A program made the translations under genes and the position numbers. This document shows, piece after piece, positions 34,201 to 43,934 of a DNA stretch of 53,220 nt. This stretch comes from Spirogloea muscicola. Taxonomy: Eukaryota; Streptophyta; Zygnematophyceae; Spirogloeales; Spirogloeaceae. The notes under the pieces were generated by a model. That model was not told the origin of the DNA. It did not search any database and was given only the letters and a program-made list of their open reading frames with translations. How positions within the stretch are numbered: position 1 is the first letter of the stretch; each line of letters starts with the position of its first letter. Location of the stretch: positions 870,810 through 924,029 of the forward strand of contig WELB01000013.1 of assembly GCA_009602725.1 (NCBI GenBank), written 5' to 3'.

Positions 34201-37200
34201 GAAGTATTAGGTTGCGAGTTTGAAACAACATTCAGCCTTGTTAGGTTGAAAGATCTAATCATCTCTTAATCACATCTGATGAATCTTGACAATACTGCAT
34301 GTCACTCACCTCCTTGAAGCTGACTTTGGCTGTCGTCACAAAGGTAAGAGAGATGAGTACAAGATAGAAGGCCATGAGCACCATAACAGAGACCCAAACC
34401 CCCTTGAAGTAAGTTGTTGGAAGCTTGTAGGCCTTTAAGTAGGCTTGACCAGCTTGAAGATCTTCGTGACCAACGCAATAAGCTGCAACATTGACAATCT
34501 CCCTGCATGGCTGCACATGGTCCCAGTGGAGTCATCAGGAAGCTTGTAAGACTACAGTCGTCCTTCACTGCTTTTGAGATGTTCATGAGTCTGACACAGG
34601 TTGCAATGACAACTTGGCCCAACACAACCACCTATGGGATGATATGGAAAAAATTCACACATGTTACTACAGATAGTGTAAGTAGCAGCATCCTTGTCAT
34701 CGACTCAAACCGACGTGCCAGAAGAGAAAGGAGATGATACCTGATGGAAGGAACCTGACAGAAACTCGTTGCACACAATGGCTGTATATGCCCATTGTAG
34801 AGGACTTACGTAGTACATCCTGCATGCATTTCACAATCAGCACATAAGAGTCTGCAAACTTTGTTTACCAGACACTAGATTCAGAGTAATAGCATTTTGC
34901 ATGTAGAAGCATGTCGTGGAGCAGGTGAAGTTGGTGCCTAGGACCACTGCTCAAGAAATGGTCTACAAAAGGAGGAAGCAAAGCAGACATATCATATGAG
35001 TGAAGAGACTATAATACGTAGACACTGTGAAGCTTACCATATCCACCACCCTGGAATCTTCCCCTTTGTTATGAGGAACCCAGAAAAGAGCAGCATAGCC
35101 AAAATAGACAGTCCTGCTAGGCTTCCTGCTGCCTCTCTACTTGGGCTGATGCTGGCGATTAGCCGCACAAGAGATGAGCCAACAAGAGCCACTAAGAACA
35201 CTATGAAGAGGAACATGATGAAGTGAACGCCACCCTGAGCAGAGCTCAGACCGGTCAGCCAATACACAAGGGGCGTGTATATGCCAATCTGCACATATAT
35301 TTGGTATGCAATAAGATATCATGACCATGTATAGTAAAGGCATGCAGGGGCTTCACAATGACATGACAGTCCTTGAAATGCTCAAGGCCATTGATGGTCA
35401 TCTATGCACATTCAATAGGCACTTCCGTCAGTCTGCACCTCGCACACCGAGAAGGGCACTTGACTCAGCACACCAGCCAAGACATAAGATCCAGGCCGAA
35501 AGAAGCGGGCTGCATACTGCTTGATGAAGACCTGCAACACAACGTCCGGTAGGGTGCGGATTTGCCGTTGCGTATGTGCATAGATGCGCGTGTGCATGTG
35601 TGTGATGCGTGTGTAGGCAGCGTGGCAAATCAAGAATCAGATGCAAGATACGAATGCACCAGTCGAGTTAATAGTTTGAACATCTATTGGGGTAATGTTG
35701 CTTAGTGACCTGGCGTTCATCGATGAGATTGGGGATCTGGGCAATAGAGCCAAGGGCCATGGCAAGACAAGCAATGAAAGCAACGGACTTGCGGAGGTCC
35801 ATGGCACTCCTCACAACGCTGTTACTAAGCTGGTAAAAGACAGTCCCAGTGAAAACTCCAAGGATAAGTACCTGCAAGCAAGCTCGAACATCGAAGTGCA
35901 AATGAATCAGGAAGACAATTCTGAAGGGGTAGAAGCCAAGACTTGTGTGCAAGCTCATAGAAGGGACAGCATTGTCTTCAAGTGTTGTAGAGGAGGTCAA
36001 AGCGTCATGTGTGGCTGGGCTCACCTGGGCCATACGCGCATAGAAGAATATGGTATTTCGGATGGCTACTTTGAATTGACGCCTAAGGACTGTCTTCGTT
36101 GATGGCCACCAAGGTTGGGCAAATTCTTGCTCAAATTTAGAATTGGTCTGACTGTCAATCTGAAGATGGAATAAGTCAACACAAGACACGGAGTTACCAC
36201 AGCAGTAAGCATAGTTGCAATTACACCAGGCAGCAGAAGATCAATCAGCTCTCAAGTCCTTTGCAAAGAATCACATAGTAGGCTGGCTAAAGTGCCAGAG
36301 CCACTTGCTTGTTCAAGTGGGCGCTCCAGCTGTAGCCGGACAGGCTCAGGACTTGTCTGTATCTGCGCTGTAAGATCTGCTGCTGTTTGAGGGTTGTAGG
36401 CCAGCTGACCGAAAGAATCAGTAGCCCCTATAACACGATCTCCAACAGTGGGCTGTGCAGTGTACTGAATGTCTGCTTCAGTCAGCGTGCCAACTGGATC
36501 CAAGCGCTCCATCACCACTGTCAAAAGAAGCAACGTGGTGTTTAGTATCTTGAGATACAACATAGTCAGGAACACCTGGGCACACCTTAAGAGGATCAGG
36601 GAATGAAAGCCGCCGTAGAGTAGACAGACCTCCACCCGCACTGTCAGCAAATTGAGCACCAAGTGGTTTTTGAGCAGCGACCCAAAGCTCGCGGACAATC
36701 TGCAGAAATCGATCAAGCTGCTTAGACCTCTACTGTGGATCACTACACACACAGAAGTGATACAAGCCCTTCTGATGTAGGATTCTTTTGGTCTTGTCTT
36801 AAAGTGACATAAGAGGTCTGGTCACACGTAAAAATGCAAGCGCTACAAGCCACATGCTTGTCAATTAGCAGGGACTGTACATGCAACAACAAGATGAGCA
36901 GAAGTATGATGCGCTTGCCAAGTCAATGATCTAGTAATGTTGCATCAAAGCGGTGGAGGGTTGTCAACCTCACTACATTCAACAACTCGGAGGACATCTT
37001 GATGCAGGTCCGAGGTCAGGTAAGCATCCAGCAGAGCTTCGTTGGTCATTGGCTCTTGATCCTGAGGTAGGAATTGCCTGCCTGCTGGTGTCGGAATTTC
37101 CTGAAGGAAGTCCGCAATATCCACATGCTCTGGCTTGACATAACTTCACAAGCCAGAGAAATAAATGCTTCTCTTTAGAGGACTTGAAAGTTGACCTTTT

Positions 37201-39928
37201 TGGTAAGTATTTGGACATCCTGCTCAAAGCATGTCAAGCCTGCGCCAGTGCGTTTTTGCAGTAGTAGTGTAGGGTATGTCAAGTCAGCAATCAGGGACCA
37301 CAAGTTGGTTAGTGCTTGCAGAGATACTCCATGAGTACAGCTATTTACCCCAGATTGGCGAAGTAGCGAAGTACATCGTCTCTGGGGCCTTGGTAGATGA
37401 TGCTTCCTTCATTCAGCACAATCAATCTGACAAAATGGTGCAATAAATCTCAAGCTCAAGTGTCAGAGTCCTATTGAATGTACAGCATCTGGTATTTATG
37501 GACATTTGTGACATGATTGTAGAATCAGCCACCGGACCAATTCACTTTCTGTCCTTCCAATCATGTGCTACCTTCATGACGAAGATGTATTTGTGGTATG
37601 GGTTTCACATATTTTCTGCATAAAACAAGTTATGCTTACCTGTCAAACAGATTGAACACTTCTGGTGCAGGCTGAAGCAGGGAAAGTAGGCAGGTTGTTT
37701 GCCTCACGCGAGCAATTGTTCTGATCGCAGACACAATGTCATATGTTGCTGAACTGTCCAGGCCTGTGCTGATCTCATCAAAGTAGAAGACCACATATGT
37801 GCCTGATCACAAGTACAGGAAAGGAAACGCTGTCCTGTCAGCTGGCCTGTTGACATTGGATTGTGCCTGGCTATGACAAGGCCAGCAAAAGACCTGATTG
37901 ACATCATGACCTGTACAATTCGTGGTAAGTACAAGAAGTTGCACTCGCCCGCTATCATCTCTGCAGTTGTCACTCGATGCCTTTCGCCTCCTGAAACACC
38001 TCTTCTCAAGTGATTCCCAATCCTTGTGTCTGCCGGCCTCTGTAATCCTAATAAGTGCAGGGTCAGCTCCATCTTGAGATTCTTGCCTCCCAGTTCATCT
38101 TGCACCTGAATGATGAAACTGCAAGTTCCTGTAAGGGTCGCTGACAGCTTCGTGGTGGCCAAGCCAACTCCAGAGCAGGCAAATGAATCACATTCTCGTA
38201 TCATGACTCACAAATGCTGAATCTAGGCTCTTACTGACCATCTCAGCTATGGCAGCCAGAGGAGGATGGTCCTCTGGCATAAAGAGCTCCGTGCACTGCT
38301 GAGCAAATTCAAGAGTCTCTCGCACTGTCAAAGTCGGGAGATGCTTGTCAGTCTGTCCAATCATAGCAGCCATCCTGCGAACTTGAAAACTGTCAAAGGA
38401 CTTCCCGTTGTACCGTATCTCTCCAGTTTGCGTCAGTGTTTTACCCCTGGAAATTCTTCCTGAAAGTGACTTATGTAGGGTGCTCTTACCTGCAAAAGCA
38501 CAGACTAGATCCATGAGCTTCTACAAAATCTATGAAAAAGGCATGATCATGATCTGTCCGATCATGATCATAAGCAGACAGTACAGACAGTTGACAATCT
38601 GGCATACATAGCTCCGAGGGTACGACCAAAAAGAGAGCGTTTACCACAACCAGGTGGTCCACAGACCAAGGTAAGGGTTCCTGGCATTAAGTAGCCCGTG
38701 CAATCTTTTATCACGTCAAAGTCTTGTGCCAAACCCTTTGGCTGCAGACACGAGAAGAGGCAGTTGGCAACAGCTGAACCCACAGTCTCAAAGCCCTCTT
38801 TAGGTGGTCTCACTCTAGAAGTGTAGGTGAGATTCTTGAATGTCACGACCTGCAAAACCATACCGATGAGGCAGGGCTTAGATTCCACTGGTACTTACAT
38901 GACTATGTTGCAGGACGATAGCTCGCAAATGCATGCTTTTCCTCTTGGTCTTGAGCACCTGCAGATTACATCTGTACCTGAGGGGGTAGAGGAACCAGAA
39001 AAGGCTGCAATTTCAAGAGAAACGCCAGGAGACCATCTCTCAGGAGCTGGTCAACACCAACGAGGCCTTTCATCTGGGGCTTGGGGTCCACCTTCCTACT
39101 GCCCTGCACTTGCTCTTGTGCCTGCAGAGCAGCGAGCCATATGTCACGGGTGTCTATTGAGAGTACCATGCAATTCACTTGCCTTTCCAGGTTGATCTCA
39201 CGTCGTCGTAAGGGCCAGTTCACTGCCCTTTCCAGGTTGTTCTAAATTTGTCATAAGGGCAGCATTCTCAAGGCAAATTATAGTGGGAGGTGTCTGTCTG
39301 CTATGCATCCAACTTCTCTCATGTAGCAAGCTGGTGCTCATACCAATTGCAAGGACTTGTGAAACTGGTGCGCTTCCGCAAGGTGGCCGAGCTCCACCAG
39401 CTTCCGGTGGTACTGCAGGACGAGCTCCACCAACGACTCCTTCCCTGCGTCCTCCAGCTCCTCCTTCAGGCCGGCAACATCGGCTGCACTGATGGAGTCA
39501 CTGACATCCTTCTCATCTGGACTCGTTGGGCCACGCAGCTGGCCGCCGTGCTGCGGACCAATGCCGCGGACGCGGGGGTGCGCCGCAGCCGCCGCCAGCA
39601 TTCCCCTGCTGCCTCCGACGGGAGCAGACATCTGCTGTGCAATGCTGCGGCGACCTCCGGCCCTGCTGCGCAAGCCCGCAGCCGATGGGGCCCAGGCCGC
39701 GGGCTCCCGCGAGCCGGGGTCCCGCTCGTGCCACTGCTGCAGGCCCTCCCGGAAGAAGCGCACGTCCGCCGGCGAGACGTCCTCCAGCCGGTCGCGCATG
39801 GAGAAGGACGGTGCGCGCGGCGACGCGGACAGCGCGTCCTGCCCTGGCGCCGCGTCCCGGGGTCCATCGCTGGCGGCAGCGGCCGGGGCCGACGCCTGCA
39901 GCCCCTCCTCCAGCGCCCGCGGGTCCAT
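28929..39928 (-). CDS. Full-length PDR-type ABCG transporter
   Basis: The order NBD1-TMD1-NBD2-TMD2 (reverse orientation) is complete, in roughly 25-30 exons ending in ARYNRR and a TAG at 28929-28931. The probable start ATG is at 39926-39928 ([11 protein letters not shown]), 21 nt from an N. NBD1 keeps [24 protein letters not shown] and [20 protein letters not shown], with Q in place of the H-loop His (LLQPAPE). NBD2 keeps [20 protein letters not shown], the diverged signature [30 protein letters not shown] and the H-loop His (TIHQPS). This asymmetry is usual for the PDR family. The PDR subgroup is limited to plants, fungi and some protists; members export lipids, hormones or toxic compounds at the plasma membrane. 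Substrate cannot be told from sequence. All catalytic motifs visible are intact. Confidence 0.92.
31400..34235 (-). other. PDR gene: nucleotide-binding domain 2
   Basis: [17 protein letters not shown] (about 33980-33930), then [15 protein letters not shown] (about 33080-33033). An intron falls between the Lys of Walker A and [14 protein letters not shown] (32911 onwards). Then [20 protein letters not shown] (about 32650-32590), [20 protein letters not shown] (about 32370-32310), [20 protein letters not shown] (about 32065-32010), [20 protein letters not shown] and [17 protein letters not shown] (31626-31575). Confidence 0.9.
34310..36185 (-). other. PDR gene: transmembrane domain 1
   Basis: Blocks in order: [20 protein letters not shown] and FYARMAQ (36160-36030), [18 protein letters not shown] and [19 protein letters not shown] (35870-35710), [20 protein letters not shown] (35530-35450), [35 protein letters not shown] and [17 protein letters not shown] (35290-35035), [20 protein letters not shown] (about 34818-34745) and [17 protein letters not shown] (34410-34340). 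Six hydrophobic helices can be counted, as expected for an ABC2-type half. Confidence 0.85.
36275..37145 (-). other. PDR gene: linker between NBD1 and TMD1
   Basis: Exon about 37140-36950 reads [20 protein letters not shown], the normal PDR continuation. Two further exon-like blocks, about 36697-36588 ([20 protein letters not shown]) and about 36520-36275 ([20 protein letters not shown]), have no counterpart I recognise in PDR proteins. They add roughly 110 residues rich in Gln, Thr and Pro. Confidence 0.65.
37330..38849 (-). other. PDR gene: nucleotide-binding domain 1
   Basis: Exon 38849-38645 ends inside the Walker A glycine codon and continues at 38489 ([12 protein letters not shown]). 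[19 protein letters not shown] (Q-loop region) follows at about 38370-38310, ending near 38249. The signature exon (about 38105-37940) reads [20 protein letters not shown] and [17 protein letters not shown]. Walker B is at about 37800-37770, and [20 protein letters not shown] at 37430-37365. Confidence 0.9.
38978..39928 (-). other. PDR gene: N-terminal exons
   Basis: Exon 1 runs 39928-39344 and exon 2 39121-38978; both junctions are phase 0 and lead into the NBD1 exon. The region is acidic and Ala/Gly-rich with [20 protein letters not shown] and [14 protein letters not shown]. It does not contain the usual plant PDR N-terminal motif, so its assignment to this gene rests on splice continuity. 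Confidence 0.6.
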
Positions 39929-40038
39929 GGCGGCCGGACCGGCGGCACNCCGCGGCCGCCGCCGCCGGCGCCGGATCAGGCGAGGAGGGGGGTCGTCTTG
40001 CAGGCGGGACCTGCGGCACAATCAACGTCTCTGAACGT

Positions 40039-40170
40039 TCTACTGACTAGAGGTTCTGAAAGTCCGCTTGCTGCTGTCTCAGTCCTTAGCACTCCGGCTC
40101 CTTCAGACCTTGTCCATTCCTTTGGGCTGGCCTCTCCCAGCCACCAGTTGATCTGGCCGCGCTTGCTCTG
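40039..40170 (+). mobile_element. Truncated non-LTR retrotransposon 3' end
   Basis: It starts within the C-terminal codons (CTACTGACTAGAGG, compare the intact ending at 53120) and continues through the 3' UTR with hairpin GGGCTGGCCTCTCCCAGCC. It ends at the shared terminus GGCCGCGCTTGCT. No poly(A) follows. Confidence 0.8.
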
Positions 40171-40278
40171 AGGCTGAGGGCCTCTGAGCTGCCAGGACAT
40201 GAAGTGTCCTGCCTAAAGTCGCTGAGCATTGGGACAGTGCGTACACGCATCTCAAGCTCTACAAGGAGCACTACTCAA

Positions 40279-40349
40279 AACCTTATCCATACCTTGGGCT
40301 GGCCTCTCCCAGCCACCAGTTAATCTGGCCGCGCTTGCTTCAAAAGGTG
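40279..40349 (+). mobile_element. Retrotransposon 3' tail, 70-bp copy
   Basis: Only the last part of the 3' UTR is present: TCCATACCTTGGGCTGG, hairpin, and the common end GGCCGCGCTTGCT. This is a strongly 5'-truncated insertion. Confidence 0.8.
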
Positions 40350-40526
40350 AGAGTCGTCCTGGCTTCGACGGGGTCCTTGGCAGACAGCCACTTTAGCTGA
40401 ATACAATATATGACGTAGGTAGCTATGATTGTGCCCGCGGCCGCCGCCGGCTGGGGGCGGGCGCAGCAGACTAGCGGGGAGCTGACGAGATGTGATCCTC
40501 AACTTGCGCCACGAAGGCCATGGAGG

Positions 40527-40590
40527 AGCAAGCGCGGCCAGATTAACTGGTGGCTGGGAGAGGCCAGCCCAAAAGAATGGACAAGGGGAG
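40527..40590 (-). mobile_element. Retrotransposon 3' tail, inverted relative to next copy
   Basis: It begins on the plus strand with AGCAAGCGCGGCC (the element's 3' end) and runs to TGGACAAGG. Together with 40625-40750 it forms an inverted pair around about 35 bp of unrelated sequence. Confidence 0.8.
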
Positions 40591-40624
40591 GAGCCCCTGC
40601 ACCGGGCGACCGCCGGCCTATGCC

Positions 40625-40750
40625 CAGCACTCCGACTCCTTCAGACCTTGTCCATTCTTTTGGGCTGGCCTCTCCCAGCCCTTGCCCTCATTGGGAGAGC
40701 CACTTCTTCTTCTTTCTCCCAGCCACCAGTTAATCTGGCCGCGCTTGCTC
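40625..40750 (+). mobile_element. Retrotransposon 3' tail, long form
   Basis: Same family. After the hairpin it has an extra segment (CCCTCATTGGGAGAGCC, then TTTCTCCCAGCC) before the shared terminus. Short copies could arise from this by deletion between the two CTCCCAGCC repeats. Confidence 0.8.
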
Positions 40751-40969
40751 GTGGTTAACAAATTGACCGCCGGTGCTCATGATTGATGAACCCCAACTCC
40801 CGCCGCGGCTCCTCCCGCCACACTCGGCTGGCTACCTGTGGTGAACACTGCCGCGGGGGCAAGCCGAGGGCGCAGGCGCCAAGGGCTGACTTGTGCGCCT
40901 GGTAGAAAGTGGCTTCCTAAATGACGGAGTGTGTGTAAGAAAAGTGTTTGAGGGCCTGTGTGCGGACTT

Positions 40970-41185
40970 GCTGCTGCTTACTCGTGGGTACTGAGCTTCC
41001 CGCTGCTGCTCACTCGTGGGTATGGAGCTTCCCTCTGCGTCGTCTCGTGTCTTGCTGTGTAGTTTTTTCGGCGCCTAGATTTTTGGCTTTTTGGATTTTG
41101 TCCATTCTCTTTGGGCTGGCATTTGCCAGCCCCTCTTCTCCATGGGCGAGCAATTTCTTTCTTCCTGTGTGGCCAAGTTCAAAGG
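40970..41185 (+). mobile_element. Non-LTR retrotransposon 3' end, second subfamily
   Basis: CTGCTTACTCGTGGGTACTGA encodes the ending LLTRGY-stop (stop near 41000) and is followed by an imperfect duplicate of the same region. The 3' UTR has an 8-bp hairpin GGGCTGGCATTTGCCAGCCC at 41113-41132. The copy fades after about 41185 without the GGCCGCGCTTGCT end. Confidence 0.75.
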
Positions 41186-41454
41186 CAAGCACCTTGACAT
41201 ATCTACATCACCTGCTGCTAAACTGACCCGCTCAGTAACAACGAGTCAACACATAGAGGTTGCTGACCGATGCCCGAAGTCCGGACGGCAATTGACAAGC
41301 TCTTGTGTCACCAGCTAAGGATCAACCAGCGTTCTGGGGCAAAGCATGAGCCTGAGCTCGCTGCAGACAGGCTGACAACGATGTCGCCAAAATGACAAGT
41401 AGGCTGCCGGCATGCCCATCTGCGCTGGAAGTATATCCTCACGTCGTGCATATC

Positions 41455-41545
41455 CCAGACATATCCCTAAAAGGGGGTGCGGGCTGTGAACAGCCAGCCC
41501 GAAAAGCACTGACAAGGTCCAAAGGGGCCGAAAAGCGCCGAAAGA
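41455..41545 (-). mobile_element. Retrotransposon tail with hairpin
   Basis: On the plus strand GGGCTGTGAACAGCCAGCCC (41481-41500) is followed by CTGACAAGG and GGGGCCGAAAAGCGC. The outer hairpin stem GGGCTG/CAGCCC is kept although the loop differs from other copies. Confidence 0.7.
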
Positions 41546-41619
41546 TATGACTAACAGTAGGGGTAGGACAGGTAGGGGTAGGACCGAAGCCTGTTGTTCT
41601 TCTTTTTGTTTTACGCAGA

Positions 41620-41835
41620 AGCGGCATCTTTGAAAGAGGCAGCTTCTTCAAAGAAAGAAATTGCGCGCCCACAGAGAAGAGGGGCTGGCAGAGGCCAGCC
41701 CTTAAAAAATGGACAGAAATCCAAAGAGCCAAACAGATGCCGAAAAGAAAACCTAAACAGCTAGACACAAGACGACGCAAAGGGACTCAGTACCCACGAG
41801 TGAGCAGCAGCAAGTCCGAGTAACTCGCAGCTCCT
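41620..41835 (-). mobile_element. Retrotransposon 3' end with coding terminus
   Basis: Minus strand: SYSDLLLLTRGY-stop at about 41829-41791, then the 3' UTR with an 8-bp hairpin at 41682-41701 and a segment ending near 41650. Same subfamily as 40970-41185. Confidence 0.8.
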
Positions 41836-41919
41836 CCTTCTTGGACTTGCGGATACGAAGTAGAGATTACTAATTGAATACTCCGAAAGGGGCGAAGGCT
41901 GTGAGAGCCGCTGGCTCAT

Positions 41920-42290
41920 GGGCTCAAGTATATCGTATGCGATTGCCCGTCTCCCTTCAGCGGTCCATGGGCCACGCCTTGCATCTGTGTGCTGGCCGTG
42001 CTCTCGCTGCGGCTTCCGTCACGGGGATACTTTTCCGGCAGCTAGTCTGTCGGATTTGAGGCTCCTCACACGTAACTACTGAGTGGTCCATCCTCCCCCG
42101 TTCTGACATAGCATCTTCAGGCCCCTTCGTAGCTGCTAGCGCTTTTTAGGCCCCTCCATCATTTGGCCCCTTCGAACCTTTGTCAATCCTTTTTCGGGCT
42201 GGCCTTTCACAGCCCTTGCCCCCATTGGGAGTGCCACTTCTCTGTGAGAGCTAGCCCGAGAATTGGACAAGGTGAGAAGGGCCGGAAAGC
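41920..42290 (+). mobile_element. Retrotransposon C-terminal coding fragment plus fold-back tail
   Basis: The plus strand reads AQVYRMRLPVSLQRSMGHAL and CAGRALAAAS, then after a frameshift SDLRLLTRNY-stop near 42083. The tail contains a hairpin (42196-42215) and an inverted second arm (42246-42272, TTGGACAAGG). Confidence 0.78.
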
Positions 42291-42454
42291 GCTAATGTAG
42301 TTAAAAGGTCGCTTTGCGCTTTGGTGGGGTCGTGAGCCAACCATAATAGCTGGAGGCCGCCGCACCCCCCCTACTTACCAGCGCAGTGGGTAGTGCAGAT
42401 CATAGAAAGTAAGAAAGAGAGAAGGAATAAGCCAATAGAGAAGAAATAAGCAAT

Positions 42455-42950
42455 TAGGAAGAAATTGCTCGCCCATAATAAAGAGGGGCTAGCAAAGCCA
42501 GCCCAGAAAAGAATGGACAATATCCAAAGGCCACAAAACGATGCCGAAAAGGGAAAACTACACAACTGGACACGGAATGATGCAGATGGAAGCTCAGTAT
42601 CCACGGGTGAGCAACAACAATTCAGAGCAACTCGAAGCTGGGAAAGAGGCACTCCGCCGAGACCCTGAGGCAGCAGCCATAGCGCGGCCGGCGCGGGTGT
42701 GGACTGCGTGAGCCAGAGAGCGCTGGAACGAGACCGCCAGCCTCATGCGAAATACCTAGGCTAGGGAGCCGGCAGCATTGAAGCCGGGCAGCTCCCCTGG
42801 CAGTCCCGGCCGCCGCTCGATGGCCTGCCGGGCCAGCCGCTGGAGGACGTCCAACCAGCCACTGCCGAAAGCCCCGTGAACGTCGACGGCCAGGGCCGCG
42901 AATTCATCGCCTGGGGGGTGGTCGGCGTACTTAGGGCCACTTCACACTTG
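42455..42950 (-). mobile_element. Retrotransposon C-terminal fragment with internal stop
   Basis: The minus strand reads GDEFAALAVDVHGAFGSGWL, LARQAIERRPGLPGELPGF, a TAG, then VFRMRLAVSFQRSLAHAVHT and SELLLLTRGY-stop (about 42600). The tail hairpin is at 42486-42504 and has a G-U pair in the stem. The stop in the middle makes it a dead copy. Confidence 0.82.
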
Positions 42951-43570
42951 GGCGGGAGGTCGCGCCGAGGGGTACGTGTCGCGCTGTTAATGGGGTGACC
43001 GGCTTTACAACCTTTGCGCACCCGGTCGTCGTCACTCGCCACGGAGGCGCCACATTGGGCGCTGACTAGGACGTCTCTCTTGCCCCCGTCAAGGAGGAGA
43101 ACGCGCCGTTTGCACATCTGGCGCTGACTAGGACGCCTTTAGAATCCGTTAAGGAAGAAACGGCGTCGTGCGCCACGAGGGTGGTCAAGTTCCCGGCGCT
43201 CCTCCCGAGGAGGGCCGAGATTTCGACCACACCCCCCCCCCCCTTTCTGGACGAGCAGGCGGCCTCGGCCTCCGTGGCGGCGACCCCCCCCATTTTGACC
43301 CGTGGTTTCTGAGCGGGTCAATCGACTGTAGGTTATGTAGGTCTTAAGATGTGCGTGCCTTTGTACTTGGCCATTTGGCCTTCGTTTGTTTCAAATACAC
43401 GGAATCTTTTTCCCTGGACCCGGTGGTGCGTGACCGACACGACCAAGGCTAAGGTAAGACATACTCGGATCACCCAACCGGGGTGATCCGAGTATTTCCG
43501 GTCCTTGGCGCCTGCCTCTTGGCGGACTGCGTAGCCCGCCTCCTCCGACGAGCGTTTGGCGCTCCTGGAA
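42951..43570. other. Unassigned GC-rich segment in repeat island
   Basis: It contains a diverged pair of about 60-bp units sharing GCGCTGACTAGGACG (about 43057 and 43121), homopolymer C runs near 43231 and 43286, and a perfect hairpin at 43461-43495. A plus-strand frame through the unit pair is rich in Lys-Glu-Glu but has stops and no known domain. It may be internal sequence of an unrecognised retroelement. Confidence 0.4.
43461..43495. other. Perfect 15-bp stem, 5-nt loop hairpin
   Basis: ATACTCGGATCACCC and its exact reverse complement GGGTGATCCGAGTAT flank the loop AACCG. It is unrelated in sequence to the GGGCTGG hairpins nearby. Confidence 0.9.
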
Positions 43571-43577
43571 TCAAAGA

Positions 43578-43770
43578 AGCAAGCGCGGCCAGAGTAACTG
43601 GTGGCTGGGAGAGGCCAGCCCAAAGGAATGGACAAGGTCTGAAGGAGCCGGAGTGCTAAGGACTGAGACAGCAGCAAGCGGACTCTCAGTAACCTCTAGT
43701 CGGTAGATGCAAGTCTGAATAGCTAGCAGGCGGAAAGACGTCGCCAACCCTTAACCCGGCAGTCAAAACG
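43578..43770 (-). mobile_element. Retrotransposon 3' end, SDLHLLTRGY copy
   Basis: The minus strand reads GDVFPPASYSDLHLLTRGY with stop at 43688-43686, then the 3' UTR and hairpin. It ends exactly at AGCAAGCGCGGCC (plus strand). This copy nearly duplicates that at 53006-53220. Confidence 0.85.
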
Positions 43771-43934
43771 ATTTTAGCCGACCGACCCGGTGTAACCCGG
43801 CCCCTTAGGCTCCTTGCTCTGGGCCGCCAAACCGACCACGTGCCCGGCGGTCGATGCCGACTTGGCGGGGTTGGCGGAGTCCGACGTAAATCGGTGGTCA
43901 TCACATCCGCGATGATACGCGAAATTCCTCCGGG

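Noticed and set aside
43333-43677. Minus frame of 114 codons spanning a tail copy and unassigned sequence
   Set aside because: It begins inside the 3' UTR of a retrotransposon tail and crosses its end, so it joins unrelated sequences.
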